This document shows positions 50,043 through 57,882 of a stretch of DNA of 64,000 nt, piece after piece (position 1 is the first letter of the stretch; each line of letters opens with the position of its first letter). The notes beneath the pieces are model-generated. The model did no database searches. It saw nothing but the letters and a program-made list of their open reading frames with translations, and was not told the origin of the DNA. This DNA comes from Desulfovibrio fairfieldensis (GTDB lineage Bacteria; Desulfobacterota; Desulfovibrionia; Desulfovibrionales; Desulfovibrionaceae). The position numbers were made by a program, and so were the translations under genes. Where the stretch lies: contig NZ_CP014229.1 of the NCBI RefSeq assembly GCF_001553605.1, forward strand, positions 1,764,501 to 1,828,500, given 5' to 3'.

Positions 50043-50567
50043 TTACTCATTTCTATTTTCCACCCGCTTAAAAGTAATCACCCAGACCCTCGGGTTTACG
50101 GACCAGCCAAGGCCGCGTTTCCAGTACAGTAAATCCCAGGCAATACGGAATTTGTTCTTAGAAGCGGGCCTGTCGCTGAAACCTTCCGCCTGGACATCTT
50201 CCTCGCTGATATCCTGCACCCTCTCCACACGGATGTCGGTGATCTCAAGGGTGATGCGGGACAGGATGCGGGGCATGTGGCTGGAGGGCGTCCAGCGCTG
50301 TTTTTTTCCTTCGCTGTCTTTGTCACAAAGGGTGATCCCGTCCGCCCTGTACAGGGCCTTTGGTTCGGGCCACGTTTCTGAGGGGTAATATCTGTAAAAG
50401 GTTTCCTTGACCCACAGGCGGTCGCCGGGCTGGCCGTAGGGGCAGATGGAGCCATGATTCCCTCTCGTTCTAGTGGGAGGCACAACCGTCTGCCGCGTCT
50501 GCGTCTTCTGCCCGGCCAGGATCGCTCTGACCATGTCGCCCTTGAAGGGTATCGGACTCTCTTTCAT
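50043..50567 (-). CDS. ASCH-domain-like phage/plasmid protein
   Basis: 174 residues. 'IPFKGDMVRAILAGQKTQTR' and 'CPYGQPGDRLWVKETF' are the usual openings of small ASCH-fold proteins of phages; these are thought to bind RNA or modified nucleotides. The ATG at 50567 overlaps the upstream gene stop (ATGA). It is the last gene of a leftward, tightly packed cargo operon. Function unproven. Confidence 0.65.
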   Translation of the reverse strand: MKESPIPFKGDMVRAILAGQKTQTRQTVVPPTRTRGNHGSICPYGQPGDRLWVKETFYRYYPSETWPEPKALYRADGITLCDKDSEGKKQRWTPSSHMPRILSRITLEITDIRVERVQDISEEDVQAEGFSDRPASKNKFRIAWDLLYWKRGLGWSVNPRVWVITFKRVENRNE

Positions 50568-51064
50568 GCTTGCTTCACGGCCTTGTAAAATGCCATCCAA
50601 TGAGTTTTGAGATTCGCCGTCGTCGTGTGCCCAAAGACGGGGCGCTGCGGGAAGCATGTCAGCACCTTCTGCACGCTGATCTGCGTCTCGGACCACTTAA
50701 AAATCAGTGTCCCTCCGGGCTTGAGCACCCGCCAGCACTCCTTGAACCCGGCTGATAGATCGTCGCGCCATGCGCCCTTTGTGAGCTTACCGTACTTCTT
50801 CCTCTGCCAGGATTGGGGTCCACACCGCTCAAGATGCGGAGGATCAAAGACTACAAGGTGGAAACTTGCGTCGGCATGCGGAAGCGCTCGAAAATCTGCC
50901 ACCGTGTCCGGGCAGACCGTAAAAATCCTATCATCACAAAGCACATGCTCTTCCCGGCGAATGTCGCAGCACAGTATACGGGGATCGTGCTTATCAAAAT
51001 AGAACATACGGCCGCCGCAGCAGGGATCAAGGATTTGGGGCAGTAAGGTGCATTGCTCCTGCAT
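50564..51064 (-). CDS. Class I SAM-dependent methyltransferase, phage type
   Basis: 166 residues. 'ILDPCCGGRMFYFDK' is the SAM loop, 'VVFDPPHL' corresponds to the catalytic DPPY/NPPY of amino-methyltransferases (with His in place of Tyr), and 'ECWRVLKPGGTLIFKWSE' is the typical post-motif strand. It may methylate DNA (N4-C or N6-A) or another substrate. It is short, lacking a recognition domain. Overlaps both neighbours (TGATG, ATGA). Confidence 0.75.
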   Translation of the reverse strand: MQEQCTLLPQILDPCCGGRMFYFDKHDPRILCCDIRREEHVLCDDRIFTVCPDTVADFRALPHADASFHLVVFDPPHLERCGPQSWQRKKYGKLTKGAWRDDLSAGFKECWRVLKPGGTLIFKWSETQISVQKVLTCFPQRPVFGHTTTANLKTHWMAFYKAVKQA

Positions 51065-51753
51065 CAGGACTCCTCCACAGCCTTGCGGGCGGCTTCGCGC
51101 CACCATTCCGGATTTTGGTCACGCGTCTGAGGTTCAATATCTCGCGCGCTCTGAATGCACAGGCGGTTTGCCAGCCACTCGGCCTCTTTTTCCAGCAGTT
51201 CAGCTCTGATATTCGCCGGATGCTTGGGACACACCTTGTCATGTGCGATTGCATCTTCAGCGCTGGTGAAGCAGGCATTGCAATGTACGCATGTCGCGCC
51301 AGTCTGAACCCTTACGCTTTCAGAATCTCCCGATCCCGAGATTCCTTCTACCATTCCTGTGAATAGTGTCTTGGCGATCTCCGCAAGGCGCAGTCCATTG
51401 ACATGCAAAGCGTTCTCCAGCTCTTCTTTCAGCCGAACGTTCTCAGCCTGTATGCGCAGAACTTCTTCTTTTAATGATATGTTTTCTTTTATGCGAAAAT
51501 TGCAATCTACCAATGTTTTATTAGCCACATATCGTAGTGACTGGATGCTATCTTTATACTGTTCCAGCTCGGCCCGCAGCCGCAGAAGTTCGCATTCCAG
51601 CGGTTCGACATGGGCCCTGTAAACTACAACGGCTCTGCTTGTGTTGCACCGGCCACATTGTGGCTCGTCATATGACACCCCGTTATCACAGGGATGTGGG
51701 GCTCCCATAAGCCGAGCGATTTCGCTTACCTTGTTTTTTTGTTTATCAGTCAT
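51064..51753 (-). CDS. Coiled-coil protein with C-terminal zinc-finger-like site
   Basis: 229 residues from ATG 51753 (GGAGG upstream). The N-terminal region has a CxxC ('PQCGRCNTSRA'). The middle (about 50-130) is a heptad-rich coiled coil ('LECELLRLRAELEQYKDSIQ', 'RIQAENVRLKEELENAL'). A C-x2-C-x12-H-x4-C-like site lies near 165-190 ('TCVHCNACFTSAEDAIAHDK'). Unrecognised. Probably an accessory phage/ICE protein. The stop overlaps the methyltransferase start. Confidence 0.6.
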   Translation of the reverse strand: MTDKQKNKVSEIARLMGAPHPCDNGVSYDEPQCGRCNTSRAVVVYRAHVEPLECELLRLRAELEQYKDSIQSLRYVANKTLVDCNFRIKENISLKEEVLRIQAENVRLKEELENALHVNGLRLAEIAKTLFTGMVEGISGSGDSESVRVQTGATCVHCNACFTSAEDAIAHDKVCPKHPANIRAELLEKEAEWLANRLCIQSARDIEPQTRDQNPEWWREAARKAVEES

Positions 51754-52111
51754 GGCTGGCCTCCGTGGCGTTGTAGGCGGCCTCAGCCCAGCAACGTTTG
51801 CAGGGACAAAATTCTTCTCTCTGTACTTCGGGGCAATCGACGGTGCGAAACTTTTCAGGGGGGCAGACATAATCACCTTGTCCCGCCAGCCACCGCACCA
51901 TGGCCACCAGCCGCAGGACGGTGGCAGGATTGGCTGCGGCGATAAATGCCGCGTCGTCGGGATTCAAATCATAAGCGACAGTCCCGCTGCTTTTTACTTC
52001 CACTTCACTGCTGACGTCACCGAAGAACTCTTTGGTTATAGCTTTCCATTCCCCTTGCTCCGCCTCTTGAGCCTTTGCTTCCAGGTCGGCCAGCAATTCG
52101 TCAGCGGTCAT
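51746..52111 (-). CDS. Ead/Ea22-like phage protein
   Basis: 121 residues. 'FIAAANPATVLRLVAMVRWL' is characteristic of the Ead/Ea22 family found in lambdoid and delta-proteobacterial prophages. The C-terminus has a Cys cluster ('EEFCPCKRCWAEAAYNA'). GGAGG lies 6 nt before the ATG. It overlaps both neighbours. No function is known for the family. Confidence 0.65.
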   Translation of the reverse strand: MTADELLADLEAKAQEAEQGEWKAITKEFFGDVSSEVEVKSSGTVAYDLNPDDAAFIAAANPATVLRLVAMVRWLAGQGDYVCPPEKFRTVDCPEVQREEFCPCKRCWAEAAYNATEASHD

Positions 52112-52457
52112 TTTCAGCCTCCATTTCGGCTTCGACGGCGATGCGGGCATGTTTCAGCCAGCACGCAACGCACTCTGAAATTCTCTGCGCTCTACAGCTT
52201 GTCCGCGTAGGACACTGCATATGCTGGCTCCAGAATGCGATATATGCCCCCACCCGAGCCTCAAACTTGGCGGCGTCCTCGTAATTGTTTATGGGATAAC
52301 TCAATGAAAATGGCCCAAGGACAGTTATCTTCCAGAAACGACAGTTTCTTGTGTTGTATCCGTGCTTCTTTCCTGTGCGACAATATTTGCGATCACGACA
52401 GCGCAAACATATATTTTGCCGCTCTTCCAGCCACTTCAGTTCAGCGTCAGTTAGCAT
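52101..52457 (-). CDS. Small Cys-rich phage-like protein
   Basis: 118 residues from ATG 52457 (GGAGGGAG upstream). Two CxxC-type sites ('ICLRCRDRKYC' near 16-26 and 'ISECVACWLKHAR' near the C-terminus), plus an internal 'HMQCPTRTSC', suggest metal binding. Not recognised. It overlaps the DUF5131 gene upstream and the Ead-like gene downstream by about 11 bp each. Confidence 0.55.
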   Translation of the reverse strand: MLTDAELKWLEERQNICLRCRDRKYCRTGKKHGYNTRNCRFWKITVLGPFSLSYPINNYEDAAKFEARVGAYIAFWSQHMQCPTRTSCRAQRISECVACWLKHARIAVEAEMEAENDR

Positions 52458-53370
52458 AGGCTCTCCCTCCCTCCGGAAACTCGTCACATGTGCGCCCGTC
52501 GAGCAGACGGCCAGCGCGGCGCTTGCCGCATTTAAACATACATCCCACATGCCCAGGCGTGGGCCGTTGGATAATTGGGTGAGGCCTTTTGGCCCCGCAA
52601 AGGCAATTGGGAGCCCACTCCCCCCAAGATTTGAAGAAAAACGGGACGCGCGCGCCCTGGCACTGGTCTCGCAGGTCACGCACCCAATCAGGATGCATGG
52701 GCCGCGCGCCGGGGCCGGTTTCGCCGCCGCAAATGACCCAGTCGAGCAAACGATGATGGACTTTTCCCGACACCGGAGAAAACCAACTCCCGGAACCGTC
52801 AGGGCACGTCCAGTGGCAAAGCTTTCCACGTAAATCCACCGGCCCCAAGCATGGCTCCACGCTGACGAACCGGACAGCCGCCGGAGTCTGGAGCAGAACG
52901 GGAATTTTGGCGTCGGCCTCGGCCTGGTTACAGACCGTGACGCCGAGCCAGACGTTGGTAACTTTTCGGTATGGTTCCCATCGTGTAAAGAAATCACGCA
53001 TTCTTTCTGGACGCTTTGTAAGAAGCATAAATGTGTGATGGGCGTTGTCTCTCGTGAGGCCGATATGCCCCACGATCTGTTCTAGATGGGTGTCCATCAC
53101 GGAGTCGTGAAACAGATCGCACATGCTACCCACAAAAATGCGTTTCGGTTTCCTGGGTAACTTGACCAAGCAGGACACATCGAAATCTATAACGCCCGTC
53201 CACTTGCCTTTCTCGTCCACTACGCCCGAGTATTTTTTGGCCGTCTTGGGATTCTTCGCCAGCCGCGCAGCAAAGCGCTCAGCGTAACAGTTATCGCAGC
53301 CCGGCGAACAGGGGGAGCAGCCCACAACCGGATTTATGGTCATGTCGGCCCATTCGATTTTGGTGGTCAC
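52447..53370 (-). CDS. Phage Gp37/Gp68 (DUF5131) family protein
   Basis: 307 residues from the GTG at 53370 ('MTTKIEWADMTINPVVGCSP' if GTG is read as Met). The Cys motif 'CSPGCDNCYAERFAARL' contains CxxxCxxC, resembling a radical-SAM cluster site, and the following 'RIFVGSMCDLFHDSV', 'LLTKRPERM' and 'WVICGGETGPGARPM' blocks are DUF5131 hallmarks. Carried by many phages and ICEs; activity unknown. The GTG gives the known family start; an in-frame GTG at 53427 adds 19 unconserved residues. Confidence 0.8.
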   Translation of the reverse strand: MTTKIEWADMTINPVVGCSPCSPGCDNCYAERFAARLAKNPKTAKKYSGVVDEKGKWTGVIDFDVSCLVKLPRKPKRIFVGSMCDLFHDSVMDTHLEQIVGHIGLTRDNAHHTFMLLTKRPERMRDFFTRWEPYRKVTNVWLGVTVCNQAEADAKIPVLLQTPAAVRFVSVEPCLGPVDLRGKLCHWTCPDGSGSWFSPVSGKVHHRLLDWVICGGETGPGARPMHPDWVRDLRDQCQGARVPFFFKSWGEWAPNCLCGAKRPHPIIQRPTPGHVGCMFKCGKRRAGRLLDGRTCDEFPEGGRAYAN

Positions 53371-53520
53371 AGGTATTCCCGTTTTTTCCCGGGAGAGGGC
53401 GCTCTCCGGGGTTGAGTTTGATGACACCCTGCTGTCGCCTCTCGGCCTGTTCCCAGACGCGCGGCGCGCCCACGCTCAATCCCGCCCACGTCCTGGGACT
53501 CGAGCGGTCAGAGGGGAGGA

Positions 53521-53685
53521 TTAGTCTTCGTCGGGGGCGTGGTTGCTATCTCCCCGGAGCCAAGCAAGGACATCCATGACGCCCTGCTCATAGCTCATGC
53601 CGGGGTAGTGGCTGCCGTTGTCAAAACCTTCCGCCGCCCAGTTTTCAACGCGGTCGATTTCTTCTTTATTTCTCACGATATTCAT
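53521..53685 (-). CDS. Small protein (54 aa) of the cargo operon
   Basis: 'MNIVRNKEEIDRVENWAAEG', acidic, ending 'SNHAPDED'. AGGAG is 6 nt before the ATG. The ATG overlaps the stop of the next upstream gene (ATGA), which supports its reality. Similar short proteins in phages are unannotated. Function unknown. Confidence 0.5.
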   Translation of the reverse strand: MNIVRNKEEIDRVENWAAEGFDNGSHYPGMSYEQGVMDVLAWLRGDSNHAPDED

Positions 53686-53885
53686 AGTGATCTCCTTTCG
53701 CGTTCGTTCACCACATAGTCGCTGGCGAAAATCTTCCACAGCACGCTTGAGACCTCGCGGCAGTTAACGTTATGCGGACATACGCCATCCAGGAAACAAT
53801 TCTGGATATTGCCAGCACGTACACACGCATTAGCCAGACAGCGCGCTAAAACATCGACTTCTTCATTCAGGTGTTCAGTTTTCAT
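53682..53885 (-). CDS. Small Cys-containing protein (67 aa)
   Basis: 'MKTEHLNEEVDVLARCLANA' begins it; cysteines recur at 'ACVRAGNIQNC' and 'GVCPHNVNCREV', spaced for a possible metal site. The start codon has no strong Shine-Dalgarno. Coupled to the 54-aa gene by ATGA. Unrecognised. Confidence 0.5.
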   Translation of the reverse strand: MKTEHLNEEVDVLARCLANACVRAGNIQNCFLDGVCPHNVNCREVSSVLWKIFASDYVVNERERRSL

Positions 53886-53936
53886 TTCTTATTCTCCAAG
53901 ATTCTAGCCCCGATTCGCGCCGCGCTTGCCGAAAGA

Positions 53937-54326
53937 TCATTTTCCGTTGGTGCGGCCAGCCTCCAGAATCGGCAGCCCAGCTTCCGTGGGGACATAGACC
54001 ACCTGGGGAGTTGCACCTTCCTGCAATCCCTGTATCCACAGATAACGGAGGTAGGCTTCATTGCCGCGCAGGCTGTCGCCAATGATCTTGTTGGCCTCAG
54101 CTACGCCTTTGGCCCTCTCGACTTCCGCCGCAGCCCTCATTTGCGCGCTTTCCTGCTCGGCCTTGGCCTCTTGGATTTTGATCTGCCGGTTTTGGGTCGC
54201 CCTTGCCAGCTCGGCCTCTCCTTTAAGGTTTTGTTGATAAACGTCATAACGCGGGCAACCCCACATCCCCAAAGCTACAAGGGCTACAAGAAAAAATGTT
54301 CCGACTGTCCCAAGAAAGGCAGACAT
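53937..54326 (-). CDS. Short membrane protein with SPFH/prohibitin-like helical region
   Basis: 129 residues. An N-terminal membrane or lipoprotein signal ('FLGTVGTFFLVALVALGMWG', Cys24) is followed by a long charged helix rich in Ala/Glu/Lys/Arg ('AKAEQESAQMRAAAEVERAK', 'GVAEANKIIGDSL') and 'YLRYLWIQGLQEG', which matches the C-terminal helix of SPFH proteins. The SPFH beta domain itself is missing, so it is a mini version. GGGAG lies 5 nt before the ATG. Confidence 0.6.
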   Translation of the reverse strand: MSAFLGTVGTFFLVALVALGMWGCPRYDVYQQNLKGEAELARATQNRQIKIQEAKAEQESAQMRAAAEVERAKGVAEANKIIGDSLRGNEAYLRYLWIQGLQEGATPQVVYVPTEAGLPILEAGRTNGK

Positions 54327-54480
54327 AATAACTCCCGTGAGTTGAATTAAGCCGGACTACAACGCCGCCCGGCATGGCTGCTCAGGGATTGACATGAGGA
54401 CGGTGAAGGCATCGCCCCGCCGTTGCACTTTTCCCCGGCTAGAGCCTCGCCGGAGTCTCCACGGCCACGGGAGCAAATCA

Positions 54481-54549
54481 CTACAACTCTCCACGCCCCA
54501 GCACGCGCACGTCTTCGCAGCGCACTAGGCGCGGGCCGTCTATGGTCAT
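54481..54549 (-). CDS. Tiny open reading frame (22 aa)
   Basis: 'MTIDGPRLVRCEDVRVLGRG' followed by EL. GGGAGATAGCCC precedes the ATG. The opening slightly recalls the start of phage Mu Com-like zinc-finger proteins, so it may be a remnant. Very short; listed only because the ribosome site is good and it starts 4 bp after the previous stop. The surrounding 54361-54552 holds nothing else. Confidence 0.25.
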   Translation of the reverse strand: MTIDGPRLVRCEDVRVLGRGEL

Positions 54550-54552
54550 GGG

Positions 54553-54801
54553 CTATCTCCCTGTCCGCATGAAAGCAGTGCGAGTTGCGGCACGGAGAGA
54601 TTCAGCAGCCTCCCCATGACGTTGAAGCATCCAAGCCTTACGGGAGGCATTGCCGTGGCAATGGACACCAGCCCCATTGCAGCAATATAGATAGAGATTG
54701 AAAGACCAGGGAAACGAAATTCCGTTTTCTATCCAAAACGTCGACATAGATCTTTCCAACCGCTTATGGCCATCATGAAGATGCGATATTTTACGTGCCA
54801 T
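54553..54801 (-). CDS. Small phage-like protein (82 aa)
   Basis: 'MARKISHLHDGHKRLERSMS' begins it; the C-terminus has 'CCNGAGVHCHGNASRKAW', which resembles a His/Cys metal site. GAGGAG upstream. An HNH-endonuclease fragment is possible but not convincing. Unrecognised. Confidence 0.45.
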   Translation of the reverse strand: MARKISHLHDGHKRLERSMSTFWIENGISFPWSFNLYLYCCNGAGVHCHGNASRKAWMLQRHGEAAESLRAATRTAFMRTGR

Positions 54802-54828
54802 AAACTCTGCTCCTCGCCTTATTTCCAA

Positions 54829-55077
54829 TTAATTATTGGGAATATTTTTATTCACTATTTCCAAGCTGTATCCGGCGTTAATAAATAAACCTCGTGCAAT
54901 TCTTTTAATATCACGAACTATGATTGTCCGTTGTTGCTCGGACGCTGCTCTCCAAATCTGTGTTTCTGTGAGTTCGCTCATGCCTTCAGGTGCTGCATTA
55001 CAGTTATTTAGAGCTCGTTTGGAGTAAATTCTTGCAAAATTGTCCATCTGACCTGTAGAAAACTCTGCTTTGCTCAT
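54829..55077 (-). CDS. Small protein (82 aa), unknown
   Basis: 'MSKAEFSTGQMDNFARIYSK', then 'LTETQIWRAASEQQRTIIVR' and 'DIKRIARGLFINAGYSLEIV'. Charged, mostly helical. AAGGA lies 7 nt before the ATG. Lower GC than the core genome. It starts 4 bp after the zinc-ribbon gene stop. Unrecognised. Confidence 0.5.
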   Translation of the reverse strand: MSKAEFSTGQMDNFARIYSKRALNNCNAAPEGMSELTETQIWRAASEQQRTIIVRDIKRIARGLFINAGYSLEIVNKNIPNN

Positions 55078-55081
55078 AGTA

Positions 55082-55540
55082 TTATCCTTTACCTTCGCAG
55101 GCAGAACAGAGATCCTTCTCGATCCAATAGCAGCCCCCTGGACAGGCATGAAAATTATCGCAGCCGCAAACTCGGCACCTACGCACGAAGGCCATGTTCT
55201 TCTGCATGAGCTCCTGAGCTTCCGCAGCGCTAGCTGGTTCAAAAATCGGGATTTGAGCGCCATCTTTCAGGACTTCGAGTTTATGTGGAAATGCATTCCC
55301 AGTCAGACGACAGCTGCAGCCGACTTCTTTGTTTTTCCGGAAACTCAGTTTGGTGAAGCAACCTTCACAGGCAGAGTAGACCGCTTGCAGAGCGGCATCA
55401 GGGCTCATATGCTTAGCCAAGGAGACCGGACTCTGGACATGGCCACAGTGAGCACATTTAAAGGCATAATGCTCATACGGCACACCCTGTGCTTCAAGCC
55501 TGGCTTCCAATTCCGCCCAGGTGATCTGCCGGATTTCCAT
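55082..55540 (-). CDS. Zinc-ribbon phage-like protein (VVA0879-like)
   Basis: 152 residues from ATG 55540 (GGAG upstream). 'FKCAHCGHVQSP', 'YSACEGCFTKLSF', 'VGCSCRLTG', 'RRCRVCGCDNFHACPGGCYW' and 'DLCSACEGKG' give five CxxC-type sites, so at least two zinc ions are likely. 'HKLEVLKDGAQIPIFEP' resembles VVA0879-type conserved proteins of phages. Function unknown. Confidence 0.65.
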   Translation of the reverse strand: MEIRQITWAELEARLEAQGVPYEHYAFKCAHCGHVQSPVSLAKHMSPDAALQAVYSACEGCFTKLSFRKNKEVGCSCRLTGNAFPHKLEVLKDGAQIPIFEPASAAEAQELMQKNMAFVRRCRVCGCDNFHACPGGCYWIEKDLCSACEGKG

Positions 55541-55610
55541 AACAGCTCCAGTTGATTTCATTCACACAAACCGTCCGTGCAGAACGACATGACGGATTCC
55601 CCTGTTGGAA

Positions 55611-56234
55611 TTACAGAGCAAAGGGAGTTTCATGAGCTGCGGCCTCTTCCGCGCTGAATCCGCGAAGCTTGCGCCAGCATGCCGGGCAACGATAATCACG
55701 CGTGGGGCGGCCGCAATCATGACAGCATCGCCCTTGTTTCTTCTCCAGGTTTCTGGAGAAATGGGGATTCACAGCGACTTTATCGTCACTCCGGCGGGCA
55801 AACCGTTTCGCATCCGGTTCAGGCAGTCCGGCGGCGGTCGCCGCACCCGGTCCAAAAGCCAGACAAAGCAGGATGTTCAGGCGCTTATGCCTGCCATTGA
55901 TGAGGATATTCGGGATCCCGCTTTTGTCGGGATCTCTTTCCTTCTCCTTACCGTCGGGATCGCGGACGACACCCATTCGGTTGATTGCGTAATCCGGACA
56001 TTCAGGAATAGGCACGAAGCCCTTATCGCCGTGAAATGAAGCCGGTGAAGATTCGCACGTCGGGTGTTTCATAAGCTGAATCAATTCCGCTCTGGAGATG
56101 CGATGGCGAACGCCTTGACGCTTCAAATAGTAAGTTTGGCCATAAATTGGCACTTGATAGCCCCGCTCCGTCCGCACACAGCCACGGGCATCTATCTGGT
56201 AACCTGGCCAGCCGGGAATATTACGCCAATTCAT
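55611..56234 (-). CDS. NUMOD4-like protein with zinc-ribbon tail
   Basis: 207 residues. 'MNWRNIPGWPGYQIDARGCV' is a NUMOD4 opening, and 'CPDYAINRMGVVRDPDGKE' is a second, weaker NUMOD-like repeat; such modules flank HNH homing-type nucleases or transcription factors. 'INGRHKRLNILLCLAFGPG' occupies the place of the usual HNH 'VHRLVALAF' region but lacks the HNH His residues. C-terminus 'RCCHDCGRPTRDYRCPACW' is a zinc ribbon. Probably a DNA-binding regulator or inactive nuclease. Confidence 0.65.
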   Translation of the reverse strand: MNWRNIPGWPGYQIDARGCVRTERGYQVPIYGQTYYLKRQGVRHRISRAELIQLMKHPTCESSPASFHGDKGFVPIPECPDYAINRMGVVRDPDGKEKERDPDKSGIPNILINGRHKRLNILLCLAFGPGAATAAGLPEPDAKRFARRSDDKVAVNPHFSRNLEKKQGRCCHDCGRPTRDYRCPACWRKLRGFSAEEAAAHETPFAL

Positions 56235-56248
56235 ATTCCCCCCTCATC

Positions 56249-56671
56249 CTATGCAGATTGATGAGACCCGTTTGACTGAAGCATGGCTTTGACAGGCTCA
56301 CTTACCTCAAGGTTGAGCGTGCCGCAGAAAAGCCGCGCCGCACTTTCAGGATCCAAGCGGGCTCTATCAACTTCCGCGAACATCTCTCCCAGGACCAAGG
56401 CATTGTCCTTTTTTTCCACCGGAACGCTCGCGTTGCCTTCCAGAATACTCCAGATCCGCCAGGCCAGCCCCGCCACGCGCTCAGCATGAATACTCGCTCG
56501 GGTCTGAGCTACGCTCCCTGGCTCTGCATGGTTGCTGAGTTCATGGATGGCCCGAGTCAGCTTGCCCATCTCGACGGTAAGGGCCGACGCGGCATCATCA
56601 GTGCTCAGCCGGGGGAACATGCGCTGGTTCTTTTCAAGTTCGCGTCTCGTAGCGAAGAAAAAGTTTTGCAT
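56249..56671 (-). CDS. Phage-like protein of unknown function (140 aa)
   Basis: Starts 'MQNFFFATRRELEKNQRMFP' after AAAGGAG. 'TVEMGKLTRAIHELSNHAEP' and 'VAGLAWRIWSILEG' are heptad-like helices. No known domain. It is the first gene of the leftward cargo run and is preceded by two AATTTTTCA repeats 21 bp apart. Confidence 0.55.
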   Translation of the reverse strand: MQNFFFATRRELEKNQRMFPRLSTDDAASALTVEMGKLTRAIHELSNHAEPGSVAQTRASIHAERVAGLAWRIWSILEGNASVPVEKKDNALVLGEMFAEVDRARLDPESAARLFCGTLNLEVSEPVKAMLQSNGSHQSA

Positions 56672-56723
56672 GGCGCGCTCCTTTGGGTTTGTTTTTAACA
56701 TCAGGTGTGAACTTTCTTATTCC

Positions 56724-56753
56724 AATTTTTCAAGTTTTACAACTAATTTTTCA
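56724..56753. promoter_or_regulatory. Two phased AATTTTTCA repeats upstream of the cargo operon
   Basis: Identical 9-mers at 56724-56732 and 56745-56753, start-to-start 21 bp (two helical turns). They lie 53 to 82 bp upstream of the start codon at 56671. The same 9-mer with the same 21-bp spacing occurs at 58562 and 58583. Likely operators for one regulator of the mobile element. Confidence 0.5.
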
Positions 56754-56763
56754 ATAAAATAAG

Positions 56764-56787
56764 AAAAGGCCGGGATGCCGGCCTTTT
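56764..56787 (-). terminator. Rho-independent terminator after the Bro-type gene
   Basis: AAAAGGCCGG and CCGGCCTTTT pair around GATG, 24 bp past the stop codon, giving a TTTTCTT tail leftward. Confidence 0.85.
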
Positions 56788-56810
56788 CAAATCACCTATA
56801 TGTTATGGGA

Positions 56811-57380
56811 TCAGTCTTCGTGAACGCTTCCACACAGAGCGCTGATAGCGGTAAACGCAGCTCCGCGCATCTCAGTTTTGCGCTCCATGGCTTCAGCTAT
56901 GTGAACCCTAGCCGCATCCCCATCACGGCTGAGTTCCCAGATCATCTTGCGAATCGCCCCCAGGGTCATGCCCACAGCGCACAACTCACGCTCCAGTTCC
57001 CCCCGATGGAGCTGCAGGCGCGCTATTTGGCTTGCGCTGTCCTTGTCGTTTTCTTTAACGAGTCTGCCGAGCCCCTTGGCAATGAGGACGTGCGCATAGG
57101 TCAACCATTCAAAGAACGCGAAATCAGGCGCACTTGAGGAAATAGCGGCCAGCATGGCCCCTGCCGGAGATACCGCCACCACCTCATCATTTTTGCCCGG
57201 CAAGACCATGCGCCATGTGTCAGGAAGATGTTTGACACGCTCCTTCGCTTCCAGAGGAGAACCCGCATCCGCAATGGCAAGGATGTCGGAAGCGTCAAAG
57301 AATGGATTTCCTTCATGGATGAAAAAACGGATCTGCATATTGTTGAAGCGCAGGACACGCCAAAGAATTGTTTCCATCAT
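56811..57380 (-). CDS. Bro-N/antirepressor-type phage protein
   Basis: 189 residues from ATG 57380 (GGAGGGTGTG upstream; a second ATG follows at 57377). 'FNNMQIRFFIHEGNPFFDAS' and 'DILAIADAGSPLEAKERVKH' form the Bro-N opening ('W-x-x-x-D-x-x-x-A-L-x-x' in the family). The C-terminal part is helical with 'LHRGELERELCAVGMTLGAI'. Bro-type proteins bind DNA and often act as antirepressors. Flanked by terminators, so it has its own transcript. Confidence 0.7.
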   Translation of the reverse strand: MMETILWRVLRFNNMQIRFFIHEGNPFFDASDILAIADAGSPLEAKERVKHLPDTWRMVLPGKNDEVVAVSPAGAMLAAISSSAPDFAFFEWLTYAHVLIAKGLGRLVKENDKDSASQIARLQLHRGELERELCAVGMTLGAIRKMIWELSRDGDAARVHIAEAMERKTEMRGAAFTAISALCGSVHED

Positions 57381-57805
57381 CACACCCTCCAAAGCTGGTT
57401 TCAACTTTATTGGCGCGCCTTTTATTACAATATACGCGGTGTTAGGCGTTCTTGGGAAGGAAAAAAAACCGCCCCTCAGTTTTCACCAAGGGGCGGGGGC
57501 CTTTTACATGGCCGCTTATCTGCAGCCTGGCCACAATGGCCATGTTTCCTTGGAGTATGTCCGTCAGAGGGTGTTCTACTCTTGCTTGTCTCGCTGGCTT
57601 CCTGCGGCCTTAACGCAGTGCCCGGCGGCGTCCTTGTCGGTGTCGTGACAAGGTGGCGAATCAACCTTGTGCCGAGACATTTGGTGCCCCTTCTGACACG
57701 GTGCGGGAGGCGGCGCGTTGGGGAAGTGGCACGAAAACGAAAACGTTTCGGTCAGGTTCGTCACCATATATTTAAAGAGGGTGGTGATCACGGCGTATCC
57801 TTTGA
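57381..57805. other. Gene-poor stretch between the Bro-type gene and tRNA-Pro
   Basis: It contains the Bro upstream region and the terminator at 57461-57496 that can end the tRNA-Pro transcript. Leftward frames here read through the tRNA and look non-coding. No other feature was recognised. Confidence 0.4.
57461..57496 (-). terminator. Rho-independent terminator downstream of tRNA-Pro
   Basis: Read leftward, CCGCCCCT / AGGGGCGG is followed by eight Ts (57468-57461). It lies 310 bp beyond tRNA-Pro. Confidence 0.85.
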
Positions 57806-57882
57806 TGGTCGGAGCGAAAGGATTCGAACCTTCGACCCCCTGCTCCCAAAGCAGGTGCGCTTCCAAGCTGCGCCACGCTCCG
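57806..57882 (-). tRNA. tRNA-Pro(TGG) within the mobile region
   Basis: 77 nt with an encoded CCA. Acceptor CGGAGCG / CGCTCCG, D-stem GCGC / GCGC, anticodon stem CCTGC / GCAGG with loop TTTGGGA (anticodon TGG), T-loop TTCGAAT. Its first base is immediately next to the TGA of the upstream gene (57885-57883), so it appears cotranscribed with that gene and must be processed out by RNase P. Confidence 0.95.

Noticed and set aside
57576-57866. Leftward frame reading through tRNA-Pro (starts MEAHLLWEQGVEGSNPF)
   Set aside because: The N-terminal part is the translated tRNA, a common artefact; the remainder has no ribosome site or family.
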